A stretch of 7,437 bases of DNA from an uncultured Robiginitomaculum sp. (GCA_938003555.1 CALKXN010000229.1:1-7437); one strand, 5' to 3'. Numbered from the stretch's first letter, positions 1 through 7,266 are shown. A program made the numbers and translations. The notes: generated by a model from the sequence alone, not told the origin.

Positions 1-1289
1 AAGCGTCTGATTTGTCCGGCGATGCGCCGCGTCCGCTGGCGGATCGATTGCGCCCAGCGGCAATATCTGAGGTCATTGGCCAGGATCATTTACTGGCCGA
101 TACGGCGCCGTTGGGACGGATGTTGTCTACTGGTCATTTAACGTCCTTTATTCTTTGGGGGCCGCCCGGGGTTGGGAAAACGACAATCGCGCGATTGCTC
201 GCCGATCATGCTGACTTGGAATTTGTTCAAATCAGCGCGGTGTTTTCCGGCGTGGCAGAGCTTCGCAAAGTCTTTGCCCGTGCGCGGCAACGCCGCGATG
301 AGGGCCGCGGGACATTATTATTTGTCGATGAAATTCACCGTTTTAATCGCGCACAACAAGATAGTTTCCTGCCTTTCGTGGAAGAGGGCGTGGTCACGCT
401 GGTTGGCGCAACCACGGAAAATCCCAGCTTTGAGCTAAACGGCGCTTTGCTTTCGCGGATGCAGGTCTTCGTGCTGAACCGCCTGTCGGCAGATGCGATT
501 GGACAATTGCTTCACCGCGCGGAGACACTGACGGATGAGAAATTGCCCGTGACCGATGATGGCCGCGAGGTTTTAATCGCAATGGCCGATGGGGACGGAC
601 GCTACGCTTTAGGTCTTGCCGAAACGCTCTATGCCCAAGCCGCGCAGGGGCAAAAGCTAAATGGCAAGACTTTGCCAGACTTTCTGCAAAAGCGCGCGCC
701 GTCTTATGATAAGTCGCGCGAAGAACATTATAACCTGATTTCTGCTTTGCATAAATCCATTCGCGGCTCTGACCCTGATGCGGCGCTCTATTGGCTGGCA
801 CGTATGTTTACAGGCGGCGAAGATCCGCTTTACATTGCGCGGCGTATGGTGCGCCTGGCCAGTGAAGATATTGGCCTGGCTGATCCAACTGCGCTTATGA
901 TTGCAGGTGAAGCGGTGCGCACCTATCGCATGCTGGGCTCACCCGAAGGGGAACTGGCCATTGCGCATTGTGTTGTCCATCTGGCAACGGCGCCAAAATC
1001 CAACGCGGTTTACATGGCGTTTAAAGCGGCCATGAAAGCGGCGGGCGAGACGGGATCGCTTGCGCCCCCCGCCCATATTTTGAATGCCCCGACAAAGATG
1101 ATGAAAGATTTGGGGTATGGCAAAGGCTACAATTATGATCATGACGCGCCAGATGGGTTTTCAGGGCAAAACTATTTCCCTGATGATATAGATCGTATAA
1201 ATTTCTACGCCCCCAAAGGCGCGGGACGTGAAGCTTCCATTAAGCAGCGCCTGGAGCGATGGGCTGAGCTACGAAACACATCGCGGTGA
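1..1289 (+). CDS. rarA: Replication-associated recombination protein A (AAA+ ATPase RarA/MgsA), probably 5'-partial
   Basis: RarA is a cytoplasmic clamp-loader-like AAA+ ATPase that acts at stalled replication forks and DNA ends. Counting from the TTG at 12 (residue 1), I see Walker A GPPGVGKTT at 50-58, Walker B with the family signature LLFVDEIHRFN at 102-112, sensor 1 region GATTENPSFE at 132-141, LLSR with the arginine finger at 149, and sensor 2 region GDGRYAL at 194-200. The C-terminal RarA domain has KSIRGSDPDAALYW, PKSNAVY and APTKMMKDLGYG. The frame stays open to the window edge (codons begin at base 3, reading A-S-D before the TTG), and there is no Shine-Dalgarno before the TTG, so the real start is probably just outside. 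If the codon overlapping the edge (NAA) were TAA, TTG 12 would be the start. At 425 or more residues it is close to the E. coli length (about 447). Family assignment is very secure; the start is not. Confidence 0.96.
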   Translation, partial: ASDLSGDAPRPLADRLRPAAISEVIGQDHLLADTAPLGRMLSTGHLTSFILWGPPGVGKTTIARLLADHADLEFVQISAVFSGVAELRKVFARARQRRDEGRGTLLFVDEIHRFNRAQQDSFLPFVEEGVVTLVGATTENPSFELNGALLSRMQVFVLNRLSADAIGQLLHRAETLTDEKLPVTDDGREVLIAMADGDGRYALGLAETLYAQAAQGQKLNGKTLPDFLQKRAPSYDKSREEHYNLISALHKSIRGSDPDAALYWLARMFTGGEDPLYIARRMVRLASEDIGLADPTALMIAGEAVRTYRMLGSPEGELAIAHCVVHLATAPKSNAVYMAFKAAMKAAGETGSLAPPAHILNAPTKMMKDLGYGKGYNYDHDAPDGFSGQNYFPDDIDRINFYAPKGAGREASIKQRLERWAELRNTSR

Positions 1290-1325
1290 TAACTCTATCT
1301 TGCCGCACTCCGATTGCCCTGCCAT

Positions 1326-1329
1326 AAGG
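1326..1329 (+). promoter_or_regulatory. Ribosome binding site that fixes the ppk start
   Basis: AAGG lies 5 bases before the ATG at 1335. The upstream in-frame TTG at 1314 has no comparable purine-rich element, which favours ATG 1335 as the ppk start. Confidence 0.55.
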
Positions 1330-1334
1330 CCGCT

Positions 1335-3560
1335 ATGATCCAAGCTGATACTAAAATGCCCCAAACGCTCATGAGCGAGAGACGGTTTTTTAACCGCGAA
1401 CTCTCTTGGCTGATGTTTAATACGCGGGTTTTAGAAGAAGCCGGTAATCCGCAAAATCCGCTTTTGGAACGTTTGCGGTTTCTGTCGATTTCTGCATCAA
1501 ATTTGGATGAATTTTACATGGTGCGTGTGGCGGGTCTGTCCAGCCAAGTGCGCAGCGGTATTACAACGACAAGTCAAGATGGATATACGCCCGAGCGTCA
1601 ACTTGAAAAAATCCGAAAGCGCGCCTTCAAGCTTATGCGTTCGCAGCGTAAATGCTGGCAGAAACTGCGCAGTGAAATGAGCGGTGAGGGGCTTAAGGTT
1701 AAAGCCGTCGATAAATTAAACGATGCGGAACTTTTGAATTTAACGAAAGTATACGAATCTCAAATTCGCCCGCTCCTTACGCCAATCACACTTGACCCAG
1801 CGCACCCTTTTCCATTCATTCCGAATTTGGGTTTCGGCTTGCTGTTGTCTTTTTCGACGCCGGGCCAAATTGAAGAGCGCCGCGCGCTCATTCCGATTCC
1901 GTCAAATGTTCCGCGTTTCATTCAAATTTATAAATCTTCTAATGGCCGCAAGGCAACATTTGTTGCGCTCGAAGATGCGCTCACCGCATTCGCTAATGAC
2001 TTTTTCGTCGGGAGCACTTTGACGGGGCAGGGCCTGTTTCGATTGACGCGCGATAGCGATATTGAAGTTGACGAAAAGGCCGAAGACCTTGTTCTTCATT
2101 TTGAAACGCTTCTTAAGGCGCGCCGCCGTGGCCGCGTTGTGCGCTTACGCGTGACGGAGTCAATGCCGGAGACTTTAAAGTCTTATCTATTTGAAAGCCT
2201 CGGTGCTGCGGAGCATGAAGTGTATGAGCTTGATGGATTGATGGGGATGAGCGGACTGTCGCAGCTGATTGTGAAGACCCGCCCTGACCTTGTGTTTGAA
2301 CGTTTTACTGCGCGCTTTCCTGAGCGTATTCGCGATCATGACGGCGACTGCTTTGCGGCGATTAAACAAAAAGACATTCTGGTTCATCACCCTTATGAAG
2401 AATTTGATGTGGTCGTGCAGTTCTTGCGTCAAGCCGCCGCTGATCCAAATGTGGTCGCGATCAAGCAAACACTTTACCGTACATCCGATGATAGCCCGAT
2501 TGTTGCGGCGCTGATTGATGCGGCAGAGCGCGGCAAAGCTGTGACAGCATTGGTCGAGCTTAAAGCGCGGTTTGACGAGGCCACAAATCTGAAATGGGCG
2601 CGAGACTTAGAACGCGCGGGGGCGCATGTCGTTTACGGATTTATTGATTATAAAACCCACGCGAAAATATCACTCGTTCTGCGCCGCGAAGGCCGCCGCT
2701 TGCAGACCTATGCACATTTAGGGACAGGGAATTACCACGCCCAGAATGCTAAAGTTTATACCGATCTAGCATTGTTTACCGCAGATGCTGCCTATGGTCG
2801 TGATGTTGGAAAAATCTTTAATTTCATTACCAGTTATAGTCCGCCGCAAAATTTAGAAAAGGTCGCCGTCGCTCCGACGACATTGCGCCCGAAAATCGAA
2901 GACCATATTCGCGCTGAAATTAAGAACGCAAAGGCCGGGAAACCAGCTGCAATTTGGGCCAAGCTTAATGCGCTCGTAGATACGGGTATCATAAACTTGC
3001 TTTACGAGGCTTCTAATGCTGGCGTGCAAATTGATCTGGTTGTGCGCGGCATTTGCTGCCTACGCCCAGGTGTCAAAGGCCTGTCAGAGAATATTCGCGT
3101 CACCTCAATTGTCGGGCGGTTCTTGGAACATGCCCGTATTATGTGTTTTGGGAATGGCGCTAAATTGCCGAGTACCAAGGCCCTCGTTTATTTTAGTTCC
3201 GCCGATTGGATGCCGCGTAATTTAGATCGCCGCGTTGAAACGCTGGTGCGGGTTGAGAACCCCACCGTGCGTCGTCAGGTGATGAATCAAATTATGGTCG
3301 CTAATTTATCGGACGAAGCCAATAGCTGGGATTTGCAAGCGGATGGGAAATATATTCGCCGCGATACGTCTGATGTTGATGAGCCGTTCTCTGCACATCG
3401 TTATTTCATGAATAATCCGTCGCTGTCAGGCCGCGGTAAATCGCTCAAATATAAAGCGCCAAGCCAGCCTATTCGTAAAGGCAAGAAACGAACGTTAAAG
3501 ATAAATGATAATGCTCCCGCGGAGCCGATAGGTAAAGATGACACGCGCTCTGCCGGATGA
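1335..3560 (+). CDS. ppk: Polyphosphate kinase 1
   Basis: PPK1 reversibly transfers the ATP gamma-phosphate onto a growing polyphosphate chain through a phosphohistidine. With the ATG at 1335 the protein has 741 residues, slightly longer than usual. The N domain opens with FFNRELSWLMFNTRVLEEA. The catalytic C1/C2 part contains TLYRTSDDS (Arg382), KARFDEATN (Arg412), YKTHAK (His442), YAHLGTGN (His461) and RFLEHARI (His599), followed by SSADWMPRNLDRRVE. The E. coli residues I recall for these sites (Arg375, Arg405, His435, His454, His592) are all exactly 7 lower, so the core has essentially no net insertion and the catalytic set is complete. His442 is the expected phosphorylated residue. A basic, Lys-rich tail of about 43 residues follows the last conserved segment. 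The gene starts 45 bases after rarA and its end overlaps ppx by 23 bases. A TTG at 1314 would add 7 residues but has a poorer ribosome site. Confidence 0.97.
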   Translation: MIQADTKMPQTLMSERRFFNRELSWLMFNTRVLEEAGNPQNPLLERLRFLSISASNLDEFYMVRVAGLSSQVRSGITTTSQDGYTPERQLEKIRKRAFKLMRSQRKCWQKLRSEMSGEGLKVKAVDKLNDAELLNLTKVYESQIRPLLTPITLDPAHPFPFIPNLGFGLLLSFSTPGQIEERRALIPIPSNVPRFIQIYKSSNGRKATFVALEDALTAFANDFFVGSTLTGQGLFRLTRDSDIEVDEKAEDLVLHFETLLKARRRGRVVRLRVTESMPETLKSYLFESLGAAEHEVYELDGLMGMSGLSQLIVKTRPDLVFERFTARFPERIRDHDGDCFAAIKQKDILVHHPYEEFDVVVQFLRQAAADPNVVAIKQTLYRTSDDSPIVAALIDAAERGKAVTALVELKARFDEATNLKWARDLERAGAHVVYGFIDYKTHAKISLVLRREGRRLQTYAHLGTGNYHAQNAKVYTDLALFTADAAYGRDVGKIFNFITSYSPPQNLEKVAVAPTTLRPKIEDHIRAEIKNAKAGKPAAIWAKLNALVDTGIINLLYEASNAGVQIDLVVRGICCLRPGVKGLSENIRVTSIVGRFLEHARIMCFGNGAKLPSTKALVYFSSADWMPRNLDRRVETLVRVENPTVRRQVMNQIMVANLSDEANSWDLQADGKYIRRDTSDVDEPFSAHRYFMNNPSLSGRGKSLKYKAPSQPIRKGKKRTLKINDNAPAEPIGKDDTRSAG

Positions 3561-5076
3561 TGGAATACGCCGCGTCGGCGTTATTGATATAGGATCAAAC
3601 TCCGTTCGGTTTGTGACTTATGAAATTCACGGCGTTGCCACGACGCCAACATTTAATGAAAAATTGCTCGCCGGACTCGGCCGCGATCTGGCCCATACGG
3701 GGCGTCTTTACGGGGATGGTGTTGAGCGCTCAATTAAGGCGCTCATCAGGTTTAAGGCTCTGGCGGAGGCGCAGGGTTTAAATAAAATCCTTGTTGTTGC
3801 CACGGCGGCGGTGCGCGAAGCGCGCGACGGGGCGGCATTTGTTAAACGCGTCAAAAATGAAACGGGCCTGAAAGTGCGCGTCCTGTCCGGCGAAGAAGAA
3901 GCGTATTTTGCCGCTATGGGCGTGATCAATGGGGACCGGCGCAGCGCGGGCATTGTTGCCGATTTGGGCGGGGCGAGCCTTGAGCTTATCCGCGTCAAGA
4001 ATCAGAAAGTATCTGCGGGGCGGACCTTCGCGCTAGGTCCCTTTGCAGCGCTGGACAATCCGGCAAAGCCGCTCGCCTCGCGCGCCTTGGTCCGTGCGCG
4101 CCTATCTGATGCCAAAGAACATTATAATGTGCGCGGCGGAAAGCTTTACTTGGTGGGCGGCGCGTGGCGTAATTTAGCTCAAATCCATAATGACCGCACA
4201 GGTTATCCGCTTAAGATTCTACAGAACTTTGAAATGCGCTCCCAAGAAGCGCTCGGCCTAGGCAAATGGGCCAGCGAAGAGGCGACGAGTGATCTTTTGA
4301 TTTGGCCGGGAATTAATACGCGCCGCGCTGAAACCTTGCCCTATTCAGGCTTGGTGATGGTCGAACTTATTCGCGCGCTCAAGCCTGAAACGATTATATT
4401 TTCATCGGCAGGCCTGCGCGAAGGTCTGCTTTATGATAGTCTGACAGCCAAGGTCAAAAAGCGCACTCCGCTTCATGATGCTTGTTCGCATCTCGCCGCC
4501 GGAAATGAGCAAGGGCGCGATTTTGGCCCGGGCCTGTTTAAATGGCTTAAAGCCATAGCGCCGCATTTGCCGGGATGTTTCGAAGAAGAAAATGAAACGC
4601 GCCTGCGCAAGGCCGCCTGCGCGCTGGTCGGGATTGGCAAAGGCTTGCATCCTGATCACCGCGCCGATCTTGTCTTCGAAGATGTGCTTTACGCGCCGCT
4701 TGCGGGTCTGACGCATAAAGAGCGCGCCTATTTGGCGCTCATGCTCTACGCTTCATTTACGGCGCGCAGTAAGACGCCCAATGACGCTGCGATAAATTAT
4801 CATCTCATGGCACGCGAACGAAAATATGCCATGATTTGGGGCGCGGCCATGCGCGCAGGATCCGTTATCGCCGCGCGCACGCCGGGCATTTTGAAATATT
4901 TCAAACTGACTTTTGATCATGGCACGATAAAGCTAATGGCCAAGCGCGGGCATACTGAATTGCTGAATCGCAAAAGTGTTCTGCGTCTTGAAAAAATGGC
5001 CAGCTTGTCGGGCTATACATTAGAAACAAATTGGACTCCGGCCGGCCATGATGACGCGACGGAAATGGATGATTAG
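3538..5076 (+). CDS. ppx: Exopolyphosphatase (Ppx/GppA family)
   Basis: Removes terminal phosphates from polyphosphate; some family members also hydrolyse pppGpp. The 512 residues form the actin-like (ASKHA) fold plus a C-terminal helical domain. Visible are the first phosphate loop DIGSNSVR at 17-24, [10 protein letters not shown] at 86-95, the catalytic-glutamate segment LSGEEEA at 116-122 (Glu120 or 121) and the second phosphate loop DLGGAS at 141-146. The C-terminal half has the segment HPDHRAD followed by [13 protein letters not shown], as in the long Ppx form (E. coli Ppx is about 513 residues), whereas shorter GppA-like proteins lack it. The ATG at 3538 lies inside the last codons of ppk, in another frame, with AGGT 4 bases before it, which suggests translational coupling. 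The adjacent kinase favours polyphosphate as substrate over pppGpp. The 3' end overlaps the opposing pterin dehydratase gene by 4 bases. Confidence 0.95.
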   Translation: MTRALPDDGIRRVGVIDIGSNSVRFVTYEIHGVATTPTFNEKLLAGLGRDLAHTGRLYGDGVERSIKALIRFKALAEAQGLNKILVVATAAVREARDGAAFVKRVKNETGLKVRVLSGEEEAYFAAMGVINGDRRSAGIVADLGGASLELIRVKNQKVSAGRTFALGPFAALDNPAKPLASRALVRARLSDAKEHYNVRGGKLYLVGGAWRNLAQIHNDRTGYPLKILQNFEMRSQEALGLGKWASEEATSDLLIWPGINTRRAETLPYSGLVMVELIRALKPETIIFSSAGLREGLLYDSLTAKVKKRTPLHDACSHLAAGNEQGRDFGPGLFKWLKAIAPHLPGCFEEENETRLRKAACALVGIGKGLHPDHRADLVFEDVLYAPLAGLTHKERAYLALMLYASFTARSKTPNDAAINYHLMARERKYAMIWGAAMRAGSVIAARTPGILKYFKLTFDHGTIKLMAKRGHTELLNRKSVLRLEKMASLSGYTLETNWTPAGHDDATEMDD

Positions 5077-5345
5077 TCCGCTAATGTATTCATAATTTGC
5101 GCAAGGGTAACATCTTTGTCTGTTACGCCGCCAGCGTCATGGGTCGTTAGCGTCACGTCAACGCGGTTATAGACATTAAACCACTCTGGATGATGGTTCA
5201 TTTTTTCAGCATGAATGGCGATTTGCGTCATAAAGCCAAAGGCGCTGACGAAGTCTTCAAATTTGAAAACGCGCGTGATGAAGTCATCTCCGCCCGTCCA
5301 GCCATCTAAATCATTGGCGACGTCCTTGGGGTTTAATACTGTCAT
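5073..5345 (-). CDS. Pterin-4a-carbinolamine dehydratase (4a-hydroxytetrahydrobiopterin dehydratase)
   Basis: Dehydrates 4a-hydroxytetrahydrobiopterin to quinonoid dihydrobiopterin, recycling the cofactor used by aromatic amino acid hydroxylases such as phenylalanine hydroxylase. The 90-residue protein is normal length and carries the family signature [11 protein letters not shown] at 45-55, including the active-site His51-His52-Pro53 and Trp55, then the strand [28 protein letters not shown] lies 6 bases before the ATG (see separate entry) and supports this start. No phenylalanine hydroxylase gene is in the window, so the partner is unknown; family members also occur where no such enzyme is present. 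The gene is convergent with ppx, with overlapping stop codons (TAA 5073-5075 on the minus strand, TAG 5074-5076 on the plus strand). The symbol phhB would fit but the biological partner is not shown, so it is left blank. Confidence 0.93.
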   Translation of the reverse strand: MTVLNPKDVANDLDGWTGGDDFITRVFKFEDFVSAFGFMTQIAIHAEKMNHHPEWFNVYNRVDVTLTTHDAGGVTDKDVTLAQIMNTLAD

Positions 5346-5455
5346 TTTCAGTCCTTTTATCAGGCAATGTCATAAACTTGCCGCATTGTTTACCATAGGT
5401 TCAGCCAGTAGCGAACATAAACTCTATGTAAGTGCTGTACATGCCGGGGGGCATA
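5346..5455. other. Intergenic region between divergent genes
   Basis: These 110 bases lie between the start codons of the minus-strand pterin dehydratase and the plus-strand VanZ-like gene, so promoters for both are expected here. I see no convincing -35/-10 pair on either strand. Two short inverted repeats are present: ACATA/TATGT (5415-5419 and 5425-5429, 5-base loop) and ATGCC/GGCAT (5441-5445 and 5450-5454, GGGG loop). The second lies immediately before the ATG at 5456 and covers the only G-rich stretch that could serve as ribosome site. Confidence 0.6.
5352..5358 (-). promoter_or_regulatory. Ribosome binding site of the pterin dehydratase gene
   Basis: The minus strand reads AAAAGGA followed by CTGAAA and the ATG at 5345, a good Shine-Dalgarno with a 6-base spacer. 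It fixes the start. Confidence 0.75.
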
Positions 5456-5899
5456 ATGAAAAAACACCACCGCCTTGTGAACCGTCCGATGATGCGCGCG
5501 AGCCGTGCCATTCATCTTGGCGCGCAGGTGCTGACCATTTTGCTGATTATCGTTGTTGTACATGAATCCCTTATTCCATCTCAGGGAGATTCAAAAATTA
5601 CCCATTTCGACAAAATTATACATCTTGTTGCCTATGGGGCATTGGCCACATTTGGAAAACTGGGCTGGCCGAAATTAAATTCGGCAATTCTGGCGCTGTC
5701 CTTGATCACTTTAGGAGCATTTGTCGAAGTCGCCCAAGGAATAATGTCAGTCGGGCGCACCGGATCACTTGCTGATGGCATAGCGAACAGTCTGGGCGTT
5801 ATTCTCGGCATTGGCTTTGCAGGGGTGGTCTTGACGGTCATGAATCGTAAGCTTGCTGTATCACATCAGGACAGTTTTCAGCTTGCGGCCGACAAATAA
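5456..5899 (+). CDS. VanZ-like family small integral membrane protein
   Basis: A 147-residue inner-membrane protein of the VanZ-like family, named after VanZ of the vancomycin/teicoplanin resistance cluster; the biochemical role of most members is unknown. Hydrophobic segments fall at about 20-36, 54-67, 76-96 and 108-128, giving four probable membrane helices after a basic N-terminus (MKKHHR). Family-type polar residues are visible: Asp52-Lys53 with His56 and Tyr60 in the second segment, Glu91 and Gln94 in the third, and Arg101, Asp107, Asn111 and Gly114 leading into the fourth. In-frame GTG 5432 and ATG 5441 would lengthen it by 8 or 5 residues; I chose ATG 5456 because it gives the basic N-terminus and follows a G-run, though no start has a clean Shine-Dalgarno. 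The next gene begins 54 bases downstream in the same direction. Nothing points to glycopeptide resistance: there are no van ligase or dehydrogenase genes nearby. Confidence 0.8.
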   Translation: MKKHHRLVNRPMMRASRAIHLGAQVLTILLIIVVVHESLIPSQGDSKITHFDKIIHLVAYGALATFGKLGWPKLNSAILALSLITLGAFVEVAQGIMSVGRTGSLADGIANSLGVILGIGFAGVVLTVMNRKLAVSHQDSFQLAADK

Positions 5900-5940
5900 A
5901 TTTATCGCTCGCCTATCCGGTGAGCACCATTGGTGAGGAA

Positions 5941-5946
5941 AAGGAG
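5941..5946 (+). promoter_or_regulatory. Strong Shine-Dalgarno that decides the start of the repeat protein
   Basis: AAGGAG sits 7 bases before the ATG at 5954. It would lie inside the coding sequence if the upstream in-frame TTG at 5930 were used, so the ATG is much the better start. Confidence 0.85.
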
Positions 5947-5953
5947 TCTGGCA

Positions 5954-7243
5954 ATGTCAGCTTTAAATTCAATGACGAAAATGAGCGCCCTTGGCGCAGT
6001 CTTGCTTGGCGGGGCGGCTTTTGCGCCTTTAGCCCTTGCAGGGAATGGCCCGGGCGGCATGACGGCTTTGCCGGGGCACGCTCAACCTGGGCAGTGTTAT
6101 GCGCGGGTGCGCCACGGCGCGCAATATGCTGAAGATTCGCAAATTGTTGTTGTCGAAGAAGGTTATCAGCGTCTTGAAGTTTCTGAGCCGCAACTTGCCA
6201 GTCGCCAAGAGCAGGTCATCACCAAAGAGGCCAGCGTGCGTTACGAAGTGCGTCAGCCGCAATATCGTACAGTCTCTGAGCAAGTCATGACGCGTCCATC
6301 CTATGAGACGTTATCTGTATCACAGCCTGAATTTAGAACTGTGAAGGAAACCGTACAGGTCAGCGCCCCGCGCGTGGTCTGGAAGCGCGGCAATCCCGGA
6401 CAGCTTATGGCGCAAGGATATAATGTCCTGTCGACGGCAGGCGGCGGCTATTCTTCCTCTGGTCAAACAGGCGGCAATGTCGGCTATCAGGGCGGTAATC
6501 ACCAGATGATGAGCGGACAGTCTTATGGCGCCTCTGCGCCGAACCAGCATTGCGGCGCAAATTGTGAAATTTGGTGTTTGGTTGAAGAGCCGGGCGAGAC
6601 AATGACATATAATCGCAAGGTATTGGCTAATCCCGGGCAGGTCTCGCGTAAGCGCGTTCCAGCAAAGTACACGAATGTTCAAAAGCAGGTTGTTGCTGAT
6701 CCAGGCGGCGTTCGTGAAATTCCTGTTCCGGCTGAATATAGCTCAATCACGATTGAAGACATTGTACAGCCCGGCGCCGTGCGCGAAGTGAATGTACCGC
6801 CCGTGCAAGGCCGCATTCAAACGCGCCGCCTCGTTGAAAATGAGCGTTATGAATGGATGCGTGTTATTTGTGATACAGGCCAAGTCGTTGGCTCAGGTCA
6901 GAACTATAGCCAAGGTCAAAGCCAAGGCCACACATCGCATTCCTCATCATATGGTCATGGCCAAGCCGCGTATAGCGGATCAAGCGCGAGCTACGGCTCA
7001 TCGTCTACAGGCATTGCATATGGCAGCGGCGCAGCGACGGGTCACGGCGCGTCAACCGGCATCACTTATGGCGGCGGCGCAGTGTCAGATTATCAATCCA
7101 GTCAGCCTTCTGCGTTGATTTATGGATCATCTAACAGCGCGCAGCCGGATTATGGCTTGATGGATTATGAAGGCACCCATGCTCCCCGCACATATGGCGG
7201 CGAGGGCATGAATGCAGCTCACAGTCCTTATAATACTCAATAA
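5954..7243 (+). CDS. Exported protein with two blocks of four 23-residue repeats and a Gly/Ser/Tyr-rich tail
   Basis: Function unknown. The 429 residues begin with a Sec-type signal peptide: a Lys at 9, hydrophobic core 11-28 and a likely cleavage after ALA (residue 29). After Cys48 (GQCYARV) come four degenerate 23-residue repeats at 54-145, ending VVWKRG. A Gly/Ser/Gln/Tyr-rich linker (about 160-198) leads to CGANCEIWCLVEEP with Cys200, 204 and 208. Four more 23-residue repeats fill 213-304, with the pattern PAxYxxVxxxVVxxPGxVRExxV, ending YEWMRVIC (Cys306). The remaining 120 or so residues are low complexity, rich in Gly, Ser, Tyr, Gln and His, with a 16-residue tandem duplication. From memory, similar paired repeat blocks bounded by CYA, WCLVE and EWREVLC occur in some exported proteins, including OmpA-family ones, but no OmpA domain is present here. 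No lipobox or membrane anchor is seen. A surface, matrix or periplasmic structural role is inference. The start is set by AAGGAG upstream; a terminator follows. Confidence 0.85.
   Translation: MSALNSMTKMSALGAVLLGGAAFAPLALAGNGPGGMTALPGHAQPGQCYARVRHGAQYAEDSQIVVVEEGYQRLEVSEPQLASRQEQVITKEASVRYEVRQPQYRTVSEQVMTRPSYETLSVSQPEFRTVKETVQVSAPRVVWKRGNPGQLMAQGYNVLSTAGGGYSSSGQTGGNVGYQGGNHQMMSGQSYGASAPNQHCGANCEIWCLVEEPGETMTYNRKVLANPGQVSRKRVPAKYTNVQKQVVADPGGVREIPVPAEYSSITIEDIVQPGAVREVNVPPVQGRIQTRRLVENERYEWMRVICDTGQVVGSGQNYSQGQSQGHTSHSSSYGHGQAAYSGSSASYGSSSTGIAYGSGAATGHGASTGITYGGGAVSDYQSSQPSALIYGSSNSAQPDYGLMDYEGTHAPRTYGGEGMNAAHSPYNTQ
6113..6388 (+). repeat. Protein repeat block A: four 23-residue units
   Basis: Units are residues 54-76, 77-99, 100-122 and 123-145 of the exported protein, each 69 bases. 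Units 2-4 share an opening such as QPQYRTVSEQV or QPEFRTVKETV, and alternating hydrophobic residues follow, suggesting paired beta strands. DNA identity between units is low, so the duplication is old. Unit 1 is the most diverged. Confidence 0.7.
6590..6865 (+). repeat. Protein repeat block B: four 23-residue units
   Basis: Units are residues 213-235, 236-258, 259-281 and 282-304. Units 2 and 3 are the clearest: PAKYTNVQKQVVADPGGVRE and PAEYSSITIEDIVQPGAVRE, each closing with a hydrophobic strand ending in Val. Unit length matches block A exactly, but block B has a Pro-Gly turn where block A mostly has EAS or similar, so the two blocks are diverged versions of one repeat. Confidence 0.75.
7004..7099 (+). 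repeat. Tandem 16-residue duplication in the Gly/Ser-rich tail
   Basis: Residues 351-366 start STGIAYGSGA and residues 367-382 start STGITYGGGA, adjacent copies of 48 bases each. Only the first ten residues of each copy match well, with mostly third-position base differences. Confidence 0.55.
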
Positions 7244-7266
7244 GCTTATTTGAGCTTGAGACTTTT

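Noticed and set aside
394..801. 135-codon open frame on the minus strand inside rarA
   Set aside because: It lies opposite a strongly conserved AAA+ gene, has no recognisable protein features, and is explained by base composition.
1314..1334. TTG at 1314 as ppk start
   Set aside because: It adds seven residues (MPCHKAA) with no ribosome site, while ATG 1335 has AAGG five bases upstream.
5215..5565. 116-codon plus-strand frame across the pterin dehydratase gene and the gap
   Set aside because: It is antisense to a clearly conserved gene, then out of frame with the VanZ-like gene, and has no family resemblance.
5456..5899. VanZ-type glycopeptide resistance
   Set aside because: Only the general VanZ-like fold is visible; no other resistance genes are nearby, and the family is widespread outside resistance clusters.
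5883..5920. Possible promoter (TTGCGG ... TATCCG) before the repeat protein gene
   Set aside because: The spacing is about 25 bases and the -10 match is poor, so no promoter can be called.
5930..5953. TTG at 5930 as start of the repeat protein
   Set aside because: It would place the strong AAGGAG inside the coding region and add eight residues (MVRKRSLA) before the signal peptide; ATG 5954 has ideal spacing.
6320..6682. 120-codon minus-strand frame within the repeat protein gene
   Set aside because: It is a shadow of the repeat-coding sequence with no ribosome site or recognisable motif.
6113..7099. Repeats as a CRISPR array or DNA tandem repeat
   Set aside because: Periodicity is at the protein level (69-base units) with low DNA identity and no spacer structure.
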